Below are positions 16,838 through 24,414 of a stretch of DNA of 44,090 bases, in pieces (position 1 is the first letter of the stretch; each line of letters starts with the position of its first letter). Both the position numbers and the translations under genes were made by a program. Source of the stretch: Deltaproteobacteria bacterium (GTDB lineage Bacteria; Desulfobacterota; GWC2-55-46; JAJCZF01); the NCBI GenBank assembly GCA_029262535.1, contig JAJCZF010000051.1:1-44090 (forward strand), given 5' to 3'. The notes below the pieces were generated by a model. It had not been told where the DNA came from and did not search any database. It saw only the letters and a list, made by a program, of their open reading frames with translations.

Positions 16838-18811
16838 TTAAAATGCGTTAAGCGCGGCATATACCTGTTCGTCTGTATAACCGGCAAGATCTATAGTCTT
16901 ACTTCTACATGCCGCTATACATGTTCCGCAGCCGGTGCAGAGGCCGTCATTTACATTTGCCACCATGCGGATGACTTCGCCCTTGCGATTCTTTATCTCT
17001 TTTTTAGATATGGCCACATACGGGCAGGCCGTTACGCAGTCCCAACAGGCGTTACAGGTCTCTTCGCGTACCTTTGACGTAATGGGTTCGCGATCGAGCA
17101 TATCTGCGGAAAATAGCGCCTGTACCTTGCTGGCCGCGGCGCTTCCCATGCTGACCGACTCCGGTATATCCATCGGCCCGACGCATGATCCGGCAAGGAA
17201 TATGCCGCCCGTGATCGTCTCGACCGGCTTGAGCTTCGGATGGTACTCGCTGTAGAACTTGTGCTTGTCGTAACCTATTCCGAGCTTTTGCGCCAGACTA
17301 TCGGCGCCCTGGCGAGATACCAGGGCCGTGGCAAGCACGACCATATCGGCCTCGATAACTACCTGAGAGCCGCTAAGCGTGTCTGCGCCCTGCACCATGA
17401 GCTTGCCGTTCTTTTCATAAACGCGCGAGACGCGGCCGCGCAGATACATAGCGCCCTCTTGTTCAATGGCGCGGCGTGTGAACTCTTCGTAGCGTTTACC
17501 GCCGGAGCGTATATCCATATAAAAGACATAGGCCTGTCCGTCGTGGACCTTATGCTTGTAGAGCATCGTATGTTTGGCCGTGTACATGCAACAAATCTTA
17601 GAGCAATACGAGACGCCCTTGGATTCGTCCCTTGAGCCGACGCACTGTATAAATACTATCGATTCCGGCACCTTGCCGTCAGAGGGGCGCTGTATCTCTC
17701 CGCCCGTGGGGCCGGAGCTCGACGCGAGCCGCTCGAACTGAAGGCCGTTGATGACGTCTTTTAGTTTTCCGTATCCGTAGGGGGCGAACCTGGCTTCGTC
17801 CATGAGGTTATAACCGGTGGCGACGACTATCGCACCGACCTCCTCTACTACGATTTCGTCTTCCTGCGTATAATCTATGGCCTCGGGCTGGCAGACCTTT
17901 TCGCAGAGTCCGCATTTGTCTTTAAGTATCTTCGGGCAGCGCTCCTTGTCGATGACCGGGATATTGGGCACCGACTGAGGGAAGGGGGTATATATCAGCT
18001 TGCGTTTTGTCAGGCCGTGTTCGAATTCGCTGTCGGCCTTGAAGGGGCACTTGTTCCAGCAGTCGCCGCAACCTGTGCAGAGATCTTCGTTTACGAAACG
18101 GGCCTTCTTCCTGATAGTGACGGAGAAGTTGCCGATATATCCGTCGAGCTTTTCGACCTCTGAATAGGTATAAAGCTGTATCCTGTCGTGCAGCTCGGCC
18201 TCGACCATCTTCGGCGTCATGATGCACTGCGAGCAGTCCATCGTCGGAAAGGTTTCCGAGAGCTTTGCCATATTGCCGCCGATGGAGGGCTCTTTTTCAA
18301 CGAGTATAACGTCGCGTCCGCCGTCGGCTATGTCGATTGCCGCCTGAATGCCCGCAATGCCGCCGCCTATTACGAGAGCGCGTTTATTTACGGGTATTGA
18401 AATCTTCGTAAGATTCTTATTGCGTTTTAGTCTCTCAAGCACCATGCGCGTCAGATCGATACTCTTTGCCGTGCCGATCTTCTTGGTCGTATCGTGATGT
18501 ACCCAGGAGCACTGCTCGCGTATATTGGCTATCTCGCACTTATAGGGGTTAAGCCCGGCTTTTTCAACAGCCTTACGGAATGTCTTTTCGTGCATATGCG
18601 GCGAACATGCCGCAACGACGATGCCGTCGAGCTTATTTTTAGCGACGGTCTCCTTGAGCATATCCTGCCCCGGAGAGGAACACATGAACTTATAGTCCTC
18701 GGTAAGCACTACTCCGGGAAGTTTGCTCATCTCTTCGGCGACCTTTGCGGTATCGACCGTTGATGATATGTTGTTGCCGCATTGGCAGACAAATACGCCT
18801 ATACGAGGCAT
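16838..18811 (-). CDS. hdrA: Heterodisulfide-reductase-like flavoprotein HdrA
   Basis: This 657-aa protein is the bifurcating flavin subunit of HdrABC. The start at 18811 (MPRIGVFVCQCGNN) has AAAGGAG upstream; the frame extends 70 codons further but only through repeat DNA. The N-terminal Cys-rich domain contains ACSPHMHEKTFRKA. The FAD domain starts with LVIGGGIAGIQAAIDIA near 152 and contains the GGNMAKLSETFPTMDCSQC segment. Two ferredoxin domains are seen: CTGCGDCWNKCPF with CGLCEKVCQPE in the middle, and CNACWDCVTACPYVAI with CTGCGTCIAACRSKTI at the C-terminus. Length and motifs fit a full HdrA. It lies between hdrB and flxD, separated from hdrB by F1 copy 4. Confidence 0.93.
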   Translation of the reverse strand: MPRIGVFVCQCGNNISSTVDTAKVAEEMSKLPGVVLTEDYKFMCSSPGQDMLKETVAKNKLDGIVVAACSPHMHEKTFRKAVEKAGLNPYKCEIANIREQCSWVHHDTTKKIGTAKSIDLTRMVLERLKRNKNLTKISIPVNKRALVIGGGIAGIQAAIDIADGGRDVILVEKEPSIGGNMAKLSETFPTMDCSQCIMTPKMVEAELHDRIQLYTYSEVEKLDGYIGNFSVTIRKKARFVNEDLCTGCGDCWNKCPFKADSEFEHGLTKRKLIYTPFPQSVPNIPVIDKERCPKILKDKCGLCEKVCQPEAIDYTQEDEIVVEEVGAIVVATGYNLMDEARFAPYGYGKLKDVINGLQFERLASSSGPTGGEIQRPSDGKVPESIVFIQCVGSRDESKGVSYCSKICCMYTAKHTMLYKHKVHDGQAYVFYMDIRSGGKRYEEFTRRAIEQEGAMYLRGRVSRVYEKNGKLMVQGADTLSGSQVVIEADMVVLATALVSRQGADSLAQKLGIGYDKHKFYSEYHPKLKPVETITGGIFLAGSCVGPMDIPESVSMGSAAASKVQALFSADMLDREPITSKVREETCNACWDCVTACPYVAISKKEIKNRKGEVIRMVANVNDGLCTGCGTCIAACRSKTIDLAGYTDEQVYAALNAF

Positions 18812-18836
18812 GATAACTCCTTTATTGTTAACTCTG

Positions 18837-19055
18837 AAAATTGATCTTTTTCCCTGCCACACAGGTGTGGTCTTATTTTTGCACACATTTTGGCGCGGAT
18901 TAAAGAATGTGTGGGCGGTATGAGTTTGTACCGCGAAATAAAACCACACCTGTGTGGCTGCGTTGGGATAAAAAATAAAAGACTCGACGTACGGACGTAC
19001 GACTCGCATTTTATTTTTCATCCCGCCTTGATTCAGGAAAAAATCTCTAATTTTT
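18837..19055 (+). repeat. F1 palindromic repeat, copy 4, interrupted by a nested element
   Basis: The left end AAAATTGATCTTTTTCCCTG is cut by a 101-bp F2 element (18857-18957). The F1 sequence then resumes with CTGCGTTGGGATAAAAAAT, the core GACTCGACGTAC and GACGTACGACTC, and the arm TTTTATTTTTCATCCC, ending AAAAAATCTCTAATTTTT. Its core is almost identical to copy 5 at 36.6 kb. It fills the hdrB-hdrA gap, 25 bases upstream of the hdrA start. Confidence 0.85.
18857..18957. mobile_element. F2 REPIN/MITE-like element nested in F1 copy 4
   Basis: The element is 101 bp, bounded by the palindromes CCACACAGGTGTGG (left) and CCACACCTGTGTGG (right), which extend inward as inverted TCTTATTTTTGC and GCGAAATAAAA. 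CTG occurs directly on both flanks (18854-18856 and 18958-18960), possibly a 3-bp target duplication. There is no coding capacity. Related ends occur at 13.3, 33.6 and 35.4 kb. Confidence 0.7.
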
Positions 19056-19093
19056 GAGGCACTCGGTACTACTCTTTAAAAAAATCTTCGAAC

Positions 19094-19981
19094 TTATACT
19101 TCTTTATCTTTCAATAGCTCTCTAACGTCCCACTTGTTCTTGTCGAGGCTGAGCATCTCGTCGGCCTGACCGAGTGCGAGACCCAGGAGCTGTGTAAAGT
19201 ATACGATAGGCACTGCCGAATATCCTGCGACATTCTTTACTACCTCGGCCTGGCTCTCTTCGAGGTTGTACTGGCACAAGGGGCAGCTCGTAACGATAAG
19301 TTCCGCGCCGGACCCTACGGCAGAGCGCATGACGCAGGCAGATAGTCTGCTGACTACCTCTTCGCCCTCTTTGCCGCCGGCTCCGAGATGAGCGCCGCAG
19401 CACTCGATCTTATTTGGAAAGTCGACAGGCTCGGCACCGAGCGCCTTTAAGAGGTCTTCGATGATGGTCGGCCCCTCGTGGTCGTCTATGCCCATATCTT
19501 CAAAGGGACGAAGCAGCATACAGCCGTAGTATGCGCCGATCTTAAGCCCCTTGAGGGAGCGCGTTACCGATTCCTTTACCTTATCGAAACCTACGGTATC
19601 TCTAAGTATTTCAAGGTAGTGTACGACATTAAGCCCGCCGTCGTAATCTTCCTCTATAAAGTCGTTTATTACCCGTCTCTTTTCGCCGTCGTCTTTTACG
19701 ACCTTGTTGGTGCGTTTCAGTACGTTATAACAGACCGAGCAGAGTGTTGTAACCGTATCGCCCGCTTTGTTTGCTTCGACAAGCACCTTGGTCGGAGCGG
19801 AAAGGCCCATGGTATTATTGGCGCTCATGGGGAAACTAGCTCCGCAACAGTTCCACTGTTCCAGCTCTACAAGCTCGAAGCCGAGGGTTTTTGCGCTTAC
19901 CGCCGCAGACTCTTCGAAATGTTTAGCAACGGTATTAAGAGTACAGCCCGGATAATATGGTATTTTTGTAAGGTCACTCAT
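19094..19981 (-). CDS. hdrB: Heterodisulfide-reductase-like subunit HdrB
   Basis: This 295-aa protein has two CCG domains: YYPGC near residue 12, WNCCGAS near 43, CSVC near 80; then YYGC near 152, IECCGAH near 193 and CPLC near 235. These ligate the two non-cubane [4Fe-4S] clusters that reduce the disulfide substrate in HdrB. Bacteria lack CoM/CoB, so the natural substrate of this homologue is unknown (a DsrC-like protein disulfide is proposed for Desulfovibrio). The start overlaps the hdrC stop by one base (TAATG). It is a paralogue of the CCG subunit at 1023-1892. Confidence 0.92.
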   Translation of the reverse strand: MSDLTKIPYYPGCTLNTVAKHFEESAAVSAKTLGFELVELEQWNCCGASFPMSANNTMGLSAPTKVLVEANKAGDTVTTLCSVCYNVLKRTNKVVKDDGEKRRVINDFIEEDYDGGLNVVHYLEILRDTVGFDKVKESVTRSLKGLKIGAYYGCMLLRPFEDMGIDDHEGPTIIEDLLKALGAEPVDFPNKIECCGAHLGAGGKEGEEVVSRLSACVMRSAVGSGAELIVTSCPLCQYNLEESQAEVVKNVAGYSAVPIVYFTQLLGLALGQADEMLSLDKNKWDVRELLKDKEV

Positions 19982-20388
19982 TAGCTTACGAACTTTCTAA
20001 AGCCGCAGACGATGGCCTGTTGCGGCGCGTTTTTCAAAAATTCTTTGGGTAACTCTGCTATCTCTGTATGGTCTCCGTCGCTACGCAGGGCTTGTGCTCT
20101 AAGGCTCTCGAATATACTCGCGGCGCTTACCGACTGCGGACAGCGTGAATAACACTGCATGCATCCCACGCAGACCCACATCGAGTTAGCCTTCTGGATC
20201 TCTTCGTCCTGCCCTATCTGCATAAGGCGTATTATCTGGCTCGGCCCGTGGTCCATCTTGTAAGAGACCGGACAGCCGCCGGTGCAGTTGCCGCACTGGT
20301 AACAGCGCATAGCCGTTTCGCCCGATATGCGCTCGATATATTTTACGAACTCGCTGCCGATATTGCTATTTTGTAGTTTTATTCTCAT
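19981..20388 (-). CDS. hdrC: Heterodisulfide-reductase-like subunit HdrC
   Basis: This 135-aa protein has two [4Fe-4S] motifs: CYQCGNCTGGCPVSY near residue 29 and CVGCMQCYSRCPQSV near 73. It has the typical HdrC C-terminus (AIVCGFRKF). It carries electrons from HdrA to HdrB. It starts three bases after the fumarase beta stop and overlaps hdrB, so TCA genes and hdr genes share one message. Confidence 0.92.
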   Translation of the reverse strand: MRIKLQNSNIGSEFVKYIERISGETAMRCYQCGNCTGGCPVSYKMDHGPSQIIRLMQIGQDEEIQKANSMWVCVGCMQCYSRCPQSVSAASIFESLRAQALRSDGDHTEIAELPKEFLKNAPQQAIVCGFRKFVS

Positions 20389-20391
20389 TAA

Positions 20392-20955
20392 TCAGCTGGC
20401 CTTCTTCTTATACTGCGCCACACCGGCCTTAAAGAGGTCGCCGCCGTGCGCGTCGTTTACCACTATGGCCGGAAAGTCCTCGACCTCAAGTCTTCTTATC
20501 GCTTCGGGGCCGAGGTCATCGTAGGCTATTACCTCTGCGCCTTTAATGGAGCGTGCTATAAGTGCCGCCGCTCCGCCTACCGCGGCGAGATATACGGCGT
20601 TATTCTTCTTGAGTGAATCTATTACCTCTTCGGAGCGTTGACCCTTGCCGATAGTGCCTTTCAGTCCAAGATCGAATAGGCGCGGCGCAAATGCGTCCAT
20701 GCGCCCGCTTGTCGTCGGTCCTGCCGATCCGATGACCTGCCCGGGTTTGGGCGGCGTCGGTCCGACATAGTATATGAGCTGTCCCTTTAAGTCAAAGGGT
20801 AATTCTCCGCCCTCGTCGAGCACGGCCATTAGCCTTTTATGGGCCGTGTCGCGGGCCGTATAGATGGTGCCCGTAATAAGGACGCGGTCTCCGGCCTTTA
20901 AGGAGGCTGCTACCTCGTCGGTAATGGGCGGTGTTATTCTAATCGGTTCCGACAT
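20392..20955 (-). CDS. Class I fumarate hydratase, beta (C-terminal) subunit
   Basis: This 187-aa protein is the separate beta domain of the oxygen-sensitive [4Fe-4S] fumarase/tartrate dehydratase family. AGDRVLITGTIYTARDTAHK and VGPTPPKPGQVIGSAGPTT are the hallmark segments, followed by SGRMD and KGQRSEEV. With the alpha subunit it hydrates fumarate to malate reversibly in the cytoplasm. The ATG overlaps the alpha stop by one base. Tartrate dehydratase beta is an alternative by sequence alone, but the mdh-fumarase context favours fumarase. Confidence 0.92.
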   Translation of the reverse strand: MSEPIRITPPITDEVAASLKAGDRVLITGTIYTARDTAHKRLMAVLDEGGELPFDLKGQLIYYVGPTPPKPGQVIGSAGPTTSGRMDAFAPRLFDLGLKGTIGKGQRSEEVIDSLKKNNAVYLAAVGGAAALIARSIKGAEVIAYDDLGPEAIRRLEVEDFPAIVVNDAHGGDLFKAGVAQYKKKAS

Positions 20956-21797
20956 TAAATTTCAACCTCTTTATGCCTGTCGGCATGACATTGTATATTT
21001 ACCGCAACGGGAAAGCTCGCTATATGGCAGGGGTGCTTTTCAACATGCACGCCGAGTGCCGTAGTCGTACCGCCAAAACCCATGGGGCCGATGCCGAGTC
21101 CGTTTATAGTCTCTAAAAGTTCCGCTTCAAGCTCTGCCATTACCGGATCGGAGTTCTTTGAGCCGACATGGCGAAAGAGCGCCTTCTTTGCGAGTATGGC
21201 CGACTTTTCAAAATCTCCGCCAATGCCCACGCCTACTATTATAGGGGGGCAGGGGTTGCCGCCGCTCTCGCGTATCGTCTTTATGACAAAGTCCTTGAGG
21301 CCGGGCAGCCCCTGAGAGGGCTTTAACATCGCTATGCCGCTCATATTTTCACTGCCGCCGCCCTTGGCTGCGAGCATTAGCTTGATCTTGTCGCCCTCGA
21401 CCGTGCTTACATGTATGATGGCCGGGGTATTGTCGGTTGTATTTTTTCTCGTTATAGGGTCGCAGACCGACTTTCTCAAAAAACCGTCTTCATATCCGCG
21501 CCTTACGCCCTCGTTAATGGCGTCTTCAAGAGTTCCGTCGCCGTCTATGACGACCTCTTTGCCTATCTCTGCAAAGAATATCGCAAGCCCCGTATCCTGA
21601 CACATCGGGACATCTTCGGTCTCGGCGATCTTGTAGTTCTCTACGATTTGCGTAAGTACGTCGCGTCCGAGCGGGGACTCTTCGGTCTCAATCGCTCCGG
21701 AGATGGCGCACTTGACATCCTCACCGAGCTTAAAGGCCGCATCGAGGCAGAGTGCGCGTACGCTTGTCGCTATCTCTTCGGTAGTGATAGTTCTCAA
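20955..21797 (-). CDS. Class I fumarate hydratase, alpha (N-terminal) subunit
   Basis: This 280-aa subunit carries the cluster cysteine in MCQDTGLAIFFAE near residue 63 and the segments KGGGSENMSG and GVGIGGDFEKSAILAKKALF. It binds the catalytic [4Fe-4S] cluster of the two-subunit class I fumarase. It starts immediately after the mdh stop. An oxygen-labile fumarase supports an anaerobic lifestyle. Confidence 0.93.
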   Translation of the reverse strand: MRTITTEEIATSVRALCLDAAFKLGEDVKCAISGAIETEESPLGRDVLTQIVENYKIAETEDVPMCQDTGLAIFFAEIGKEVVIDGDGTLEDAINEGVRRGYEDGFLRKSVCDPITRKNTTDNTPAIIHVSTVEGDKIKLMLAAKGGGSENMSGIAMLKPSQGLPGLKDFVIKTIRESGGNPCPPIIVGVGIGGDFEKSAILAKKALFRHVGSKNSDPVMAELEAELLETINGLGIGPMGFGGTTTALGVHVEKHPCHIASFPVAVNIQCHADRHKEVEI

Positions 21798-22727
21798 TTA
21801 TATATCCAGGTGTTTGATGAGTTCTTTTATGGCGTTAACCGACTCGTCGAGTTGCGCCTGTTCGTCGTCGTCGAGTTCGATCTCCAGTATATCTTCAACG
21901 CCTCCGGCTCCGAGCTTGGCCGGCAGTCCGGCGAAGATGCCTTTTATTCCATACTCTCCGTCGCAGTATACCGCCGACGGGATGACCCTCTTCTGGTCCA
22001 GAAGCACTGCCTCTGCCATGCTTGCTACGGCGCGGGATGGGGCGTAGTATGCGCTGCCGGTCTTTAAGAGGCCGACGATCTCACCGCCGGCGACCCGTGT
22101 TCTGTTCTCGATAGCCGTAATGGTTTCATCGTCCAAAAGCTTGGTTATTGCAATGCCCGATACGGTAGAGTGTCTGCGTAGCGGCACCATATCGTTTGCG
22201 TGCGCTCCGATTACCATGCAGCGTACATCTTTAACGGAAACACCCAGTTCCATCGCTATAAAGGCGTCCATGCGGCCAGCGTCGAGCGCACCGGATAGCC
22301 CCATAACCCTGTGCGACGGCAGGCCCGAGAGCTTCCATGCGGCGTAGACCATTACGTCAAGGGGGTTTGTTACTATTATTAATGTTGTGTCGGGAGAGTA
22401 TTTTACTATCTCACCGGTAACGGCCTTAATGATGCCCGCGTTTGTCTTTATAAGGTCGCTTCGGTCCATGCCGGGTTTTCTCGGCAGGCCCGCGGTGATT
22501 ATTACTACATCCGAGCCCGCTGTGTCCGCGTAGTCGTTGGTGCCGGTGATGGAGACGTCAAAGCCCTCTATAGGGGCCGCCTCCATCATGTCGAGCGCCT
22601 TGCCCTGCGGTATGCCCTCGACTATATCAATAAGCACTACGTCGCCAAGCTCTTTCCTTGCAAGCCACATGGCGGTTGTCGCTCCGACATGTCCGGCGCC
22701 GACTACGGTAATCTTTTTGCGAGCCAT
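21798..22727 (-). CDS. mdh: Malate dehydrogenase (LDH-like type)
   Basis: This 309-aa protein has the NAD-binding loop VVGAGHVGATTAMWLA with Asp at the end of strand 2 (VVLIDIVEG), indicating NAD preference. The substrate loop reads GLPRKPGMDRSDL, with arginines typical of malate rather than lactate enzymes. The catalytic His lies in IGAHANDMVP. It converts oxaloacetate and malate. It is the first gene of the 12-kb operon, with AGGAGG upstream, a leader of about 190 nt and a strong promoter. Confidence 0.95.
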   Translation of the reverse strand: MARKKITVVGAGHVGATTAMWLARKELGDVVLIDIVEGIPQGKALDMMEAAPIEGFDVSITGTNDYADTAGSDVVIITAGLPRKPGMDRSDLIKTNAGIIKAVTGEIVKYSPDTTLIIVTNPLDVMVYAAWKLSGLPSHRVMGLSGALDAGRMDAFIAMELGVSVKDVRCMVIGAHANDMVPLRRHSTVSGIAITKLLDDETITAIENRTRVAGGEIVGLLKTGSAYYAPSRAVASMAEAVLLDQKRVIPSAVYCDGEYGIKGIFAGLPAKLGAGGVEDILEIELDDDEQAQLDESVNAIKELIKHLDI

Positions 22728-22928
22728 AAATCCTCCTGATTTAATATATAAAAAGCTGTCTTGAATTCGTCGATAAAGATAAAGAATCTCAATTATGAAA
22801 AAGTCGCCCTAAAAAAGGCCTTTAATATGGCAGGTCATATCGCTATGCCCTGAATTTTTATAGACTCTTATTCTGAAGAAGCTCCCGTATAGGGAAGAAG
22901 CCGCTGGTGCGACTGCTCTTCATTGTAT

Positions 22929-22958
22929 ACTGTATCCAATAATGGGCTATTTTGTCAA
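22929..22958 (-). promoter_or_regulatory. Sigma-70 promoter of the mdh-fum-hdr-flx operon
   Basis: On the minus strand TTGACA (22958-22953), an 18-nt spacer and TACAGT (22934-22929) are seen. The leader to mdh is about 190 nt, without an obvious known riboswitch. A promoter for the opposite strand starts 70 bases away. Confidence 0.6.
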
Positions 22959-23027
22959 GCGCTTTTTAGAGCGGCAGCACGGCCATGTCGTGCGAGAACT
23001 TTCCTGTGGGGCGACTGGATAATTTAC

Positions 23028-23057
23028 TTGACAATGGATATATGTTTTGGATATATT
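23028..23057 (+). promoter_or_regulatory. Sigma-70 promoter of the serine-synthesis operon
   Basis: TTGACA (23028-23033), an 18-nt AT-rich spacer and TATATT (23052-23057) are seen. The expected start, near 23064, is just ahead of the first leader hairpin. Confidence 0.65.
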
Positions 23058-23063
23058 AATCGG

Positions 23064-23210
23064 TCTTGTGTAGGTACGGAGTCGTTCTACACAGGTTTTC
23101 TATTCATAACCCCGCTCTTAATCGTAAGTGGCGGGTTTATTTAATTTTGGGACCTTTTCAGCGCAGAGCGCGCTTGAAAAGCCCAACTTAGTGTAATAAT
23201 CATTATATAG
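23064..23210 (+). promoter_or_regulatory. Structured 5' leader of the aminotransferase-serA operon
   Basis: Three hairpins are visible in order. P1 pairs TGTGTAG (23067-23073) with CTACACA (23087-23093). P2 pairs CCCGCTCTTA with TAAGTGGCGGG (23111-23135) and is followed by TTTATTTAATTTT, like an intrinsic terminator. P3 pairs CTTTTCAGCGC with GCGCTTGAAAAG (23154-23181). The ribosome-binding site AGGAGG follows at about 23211. The arrangement suggests transcription attenuation, but no known riboswitch class is recognised. Confidence 0.45.
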
Positions 23211-23226
23211 GAGGTTTCTTCTCGAG

Positions 23227-24372
23227 ATGAAAAAGACCTATCTTCTTGCTCCCGGACCCACGCCCGTGCCTGACGCATCGCTACTCGCCATGGCAAGGCC
23301 GATGATTCACCACAGAACACCGCAGTTTTCCAAAACTTTCGCCGAGACGGCGGAACTTCTAAAATACGCTTTTCAGACAGAGAACGACGTTCTCATACTC
23401 GCTAGCTCCGGCACCGGCGCAATGGAGAGTTCGATTACGAACCTCTTTAGCCCCGGAGACGAAGTCATCGTCGTAAACGGCGGCAAGTTCGGCGAGCGCT
23501 GGGGGCAGATATCCGAGACCTACGGCCTAAAGGTTCACTGGATAAAGGTCGAGTGGGGACAGGCAGTTGACCCGGCGGTCATCGAAGGGCTCCTAAATGA
23601 CAACCCCTCTATAAAGGGCGTCTTAACACAGGCCAGTGAGACATCCACTACCGCTTCGCACCCGATACGCGAGATAGCGGCCCTGACAAAAGACCGCGAC
23701 TGCCTCCTTATAGTGGACGGCATCACGGCGGTCGGCGTAGTAGACCTGCCGATGGACGAGATCGGCATCGACGTGCTCGTGTCCGGTTCCCAGAAGGCAT
23801 TCATGTTACCGCCGGGGCTGGCCTTTATCGCCCTTTCCGCCAAGGCATGGGGTTTTTCGGAGTACGCGACGCTCCCAAACTATTACTTCAATCTCGCCAA
23901 AGAGAGAAAAAATCTAAAGAAAGATACAACGGCCTATACGCCGGCGGTCTCTCTCATAAACGGCCTGAAGGAAGCCCTTCTTCTTATAAAGGAAGAGGGC
24001 ATTGAAAATACCCATGCGCGCCACGACCGTCTCGCACGCGCCACACGCGCCGCTGCCACGGCACTTGGCCTTAAACTGCTTGCTCCGGATAACCCCTCAA
24101 GCGCCGCTACCGGCATATTCGTACCCGAGGGCGTGGACGGAGCTGGCATTGTAAAGTACCTAAGAGACGAGATGGGTGTAACGATCGCAGGCGGTCAGGA
24201 CCACCTGAAGGGTAAGATCGTAAGGCTTGCCCACCTCGGTTATGTCGGAACCTTCGACGTTATAATCGCGATATCGGCCTTTGAGATGGCCCTTAAGAAG
24301 TTCGGCCACGACGTAGAGCTCGGCAAAGGCGTAGCCGCGGCGCAGGAAGTGCTGCTTGAGGCCTATAAATAG
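23227..24372 (+). CDS. PLP-dependent aminotransferase (serine/alanine-glyoxylate type), probable phosphoserine aminotransferase
   Basis: This 381-aa class V aminotransferase starts KKTYLLAPGPTPVP. SSGTGAMESSI and VDGITAVGVVDLPMDE are family motifs, and the PLP lysine is in SGSQKAFMLPPG near residue 195. Such enzymes transaminate serine, alanine or aspartate with pyruvate or glyoxylate. Its position directly upstream of serA, within the same operon, suggests that it makes phosphoserine from phosphohydroxypyruvate in place of classical SerC; this is inference. AGGAGG lies upstream of the ATG. Confidence 0.88.
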   Translation: MKKTYLLAPGPTPVPDASLLAMARPMIHHRTPQFSKTFAETAELLKYAFQTENDVLILASSGTGAMESSITNLFSPGDEVIVVNGGKFGERWGQISETYGLKVHWIKVEWGQAVDPAVIEGLLNDNPSIKGVLTQASETSTTASHPIREIAALTKDRDCLLIVDGITAVGVVDLPMDEIGIDVLVSGSQKAFMLPPGLAFIALSAKAWGFSEYATLPNYYFNLAKERKNLKKDTTAYTPAVSLINGLKEALLLIKEEGIENTHARHDRLARATRAAATALGLKLLAPDNPSSAATGIFVPEGVDGAGIVKYLRDEMGVTIAGGQDHLKGKIVRLAHLGYVGTFDVIIAISAFEMALKKFGHDVELGKGVAAAQEVLLEAYK

Positions 24373-24414
24373 CAACTACACCACTGAAACTAATAGCAGA
24401 GGACTTAGAGAACT

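Noticed and set aside
18812..19021. 70-codon N-terminal extension of HdrA
   Set aside because: It is the translation of the F1/F2 repeat; the start at 18811 has a ribosome-binding site and gives the standard HdrA N-terminus.
22728..22928. Known riboswitch in the mdh leader
   Set aside because: No conserved riboswitch core could be recognised; only weak, short pairings are seen.
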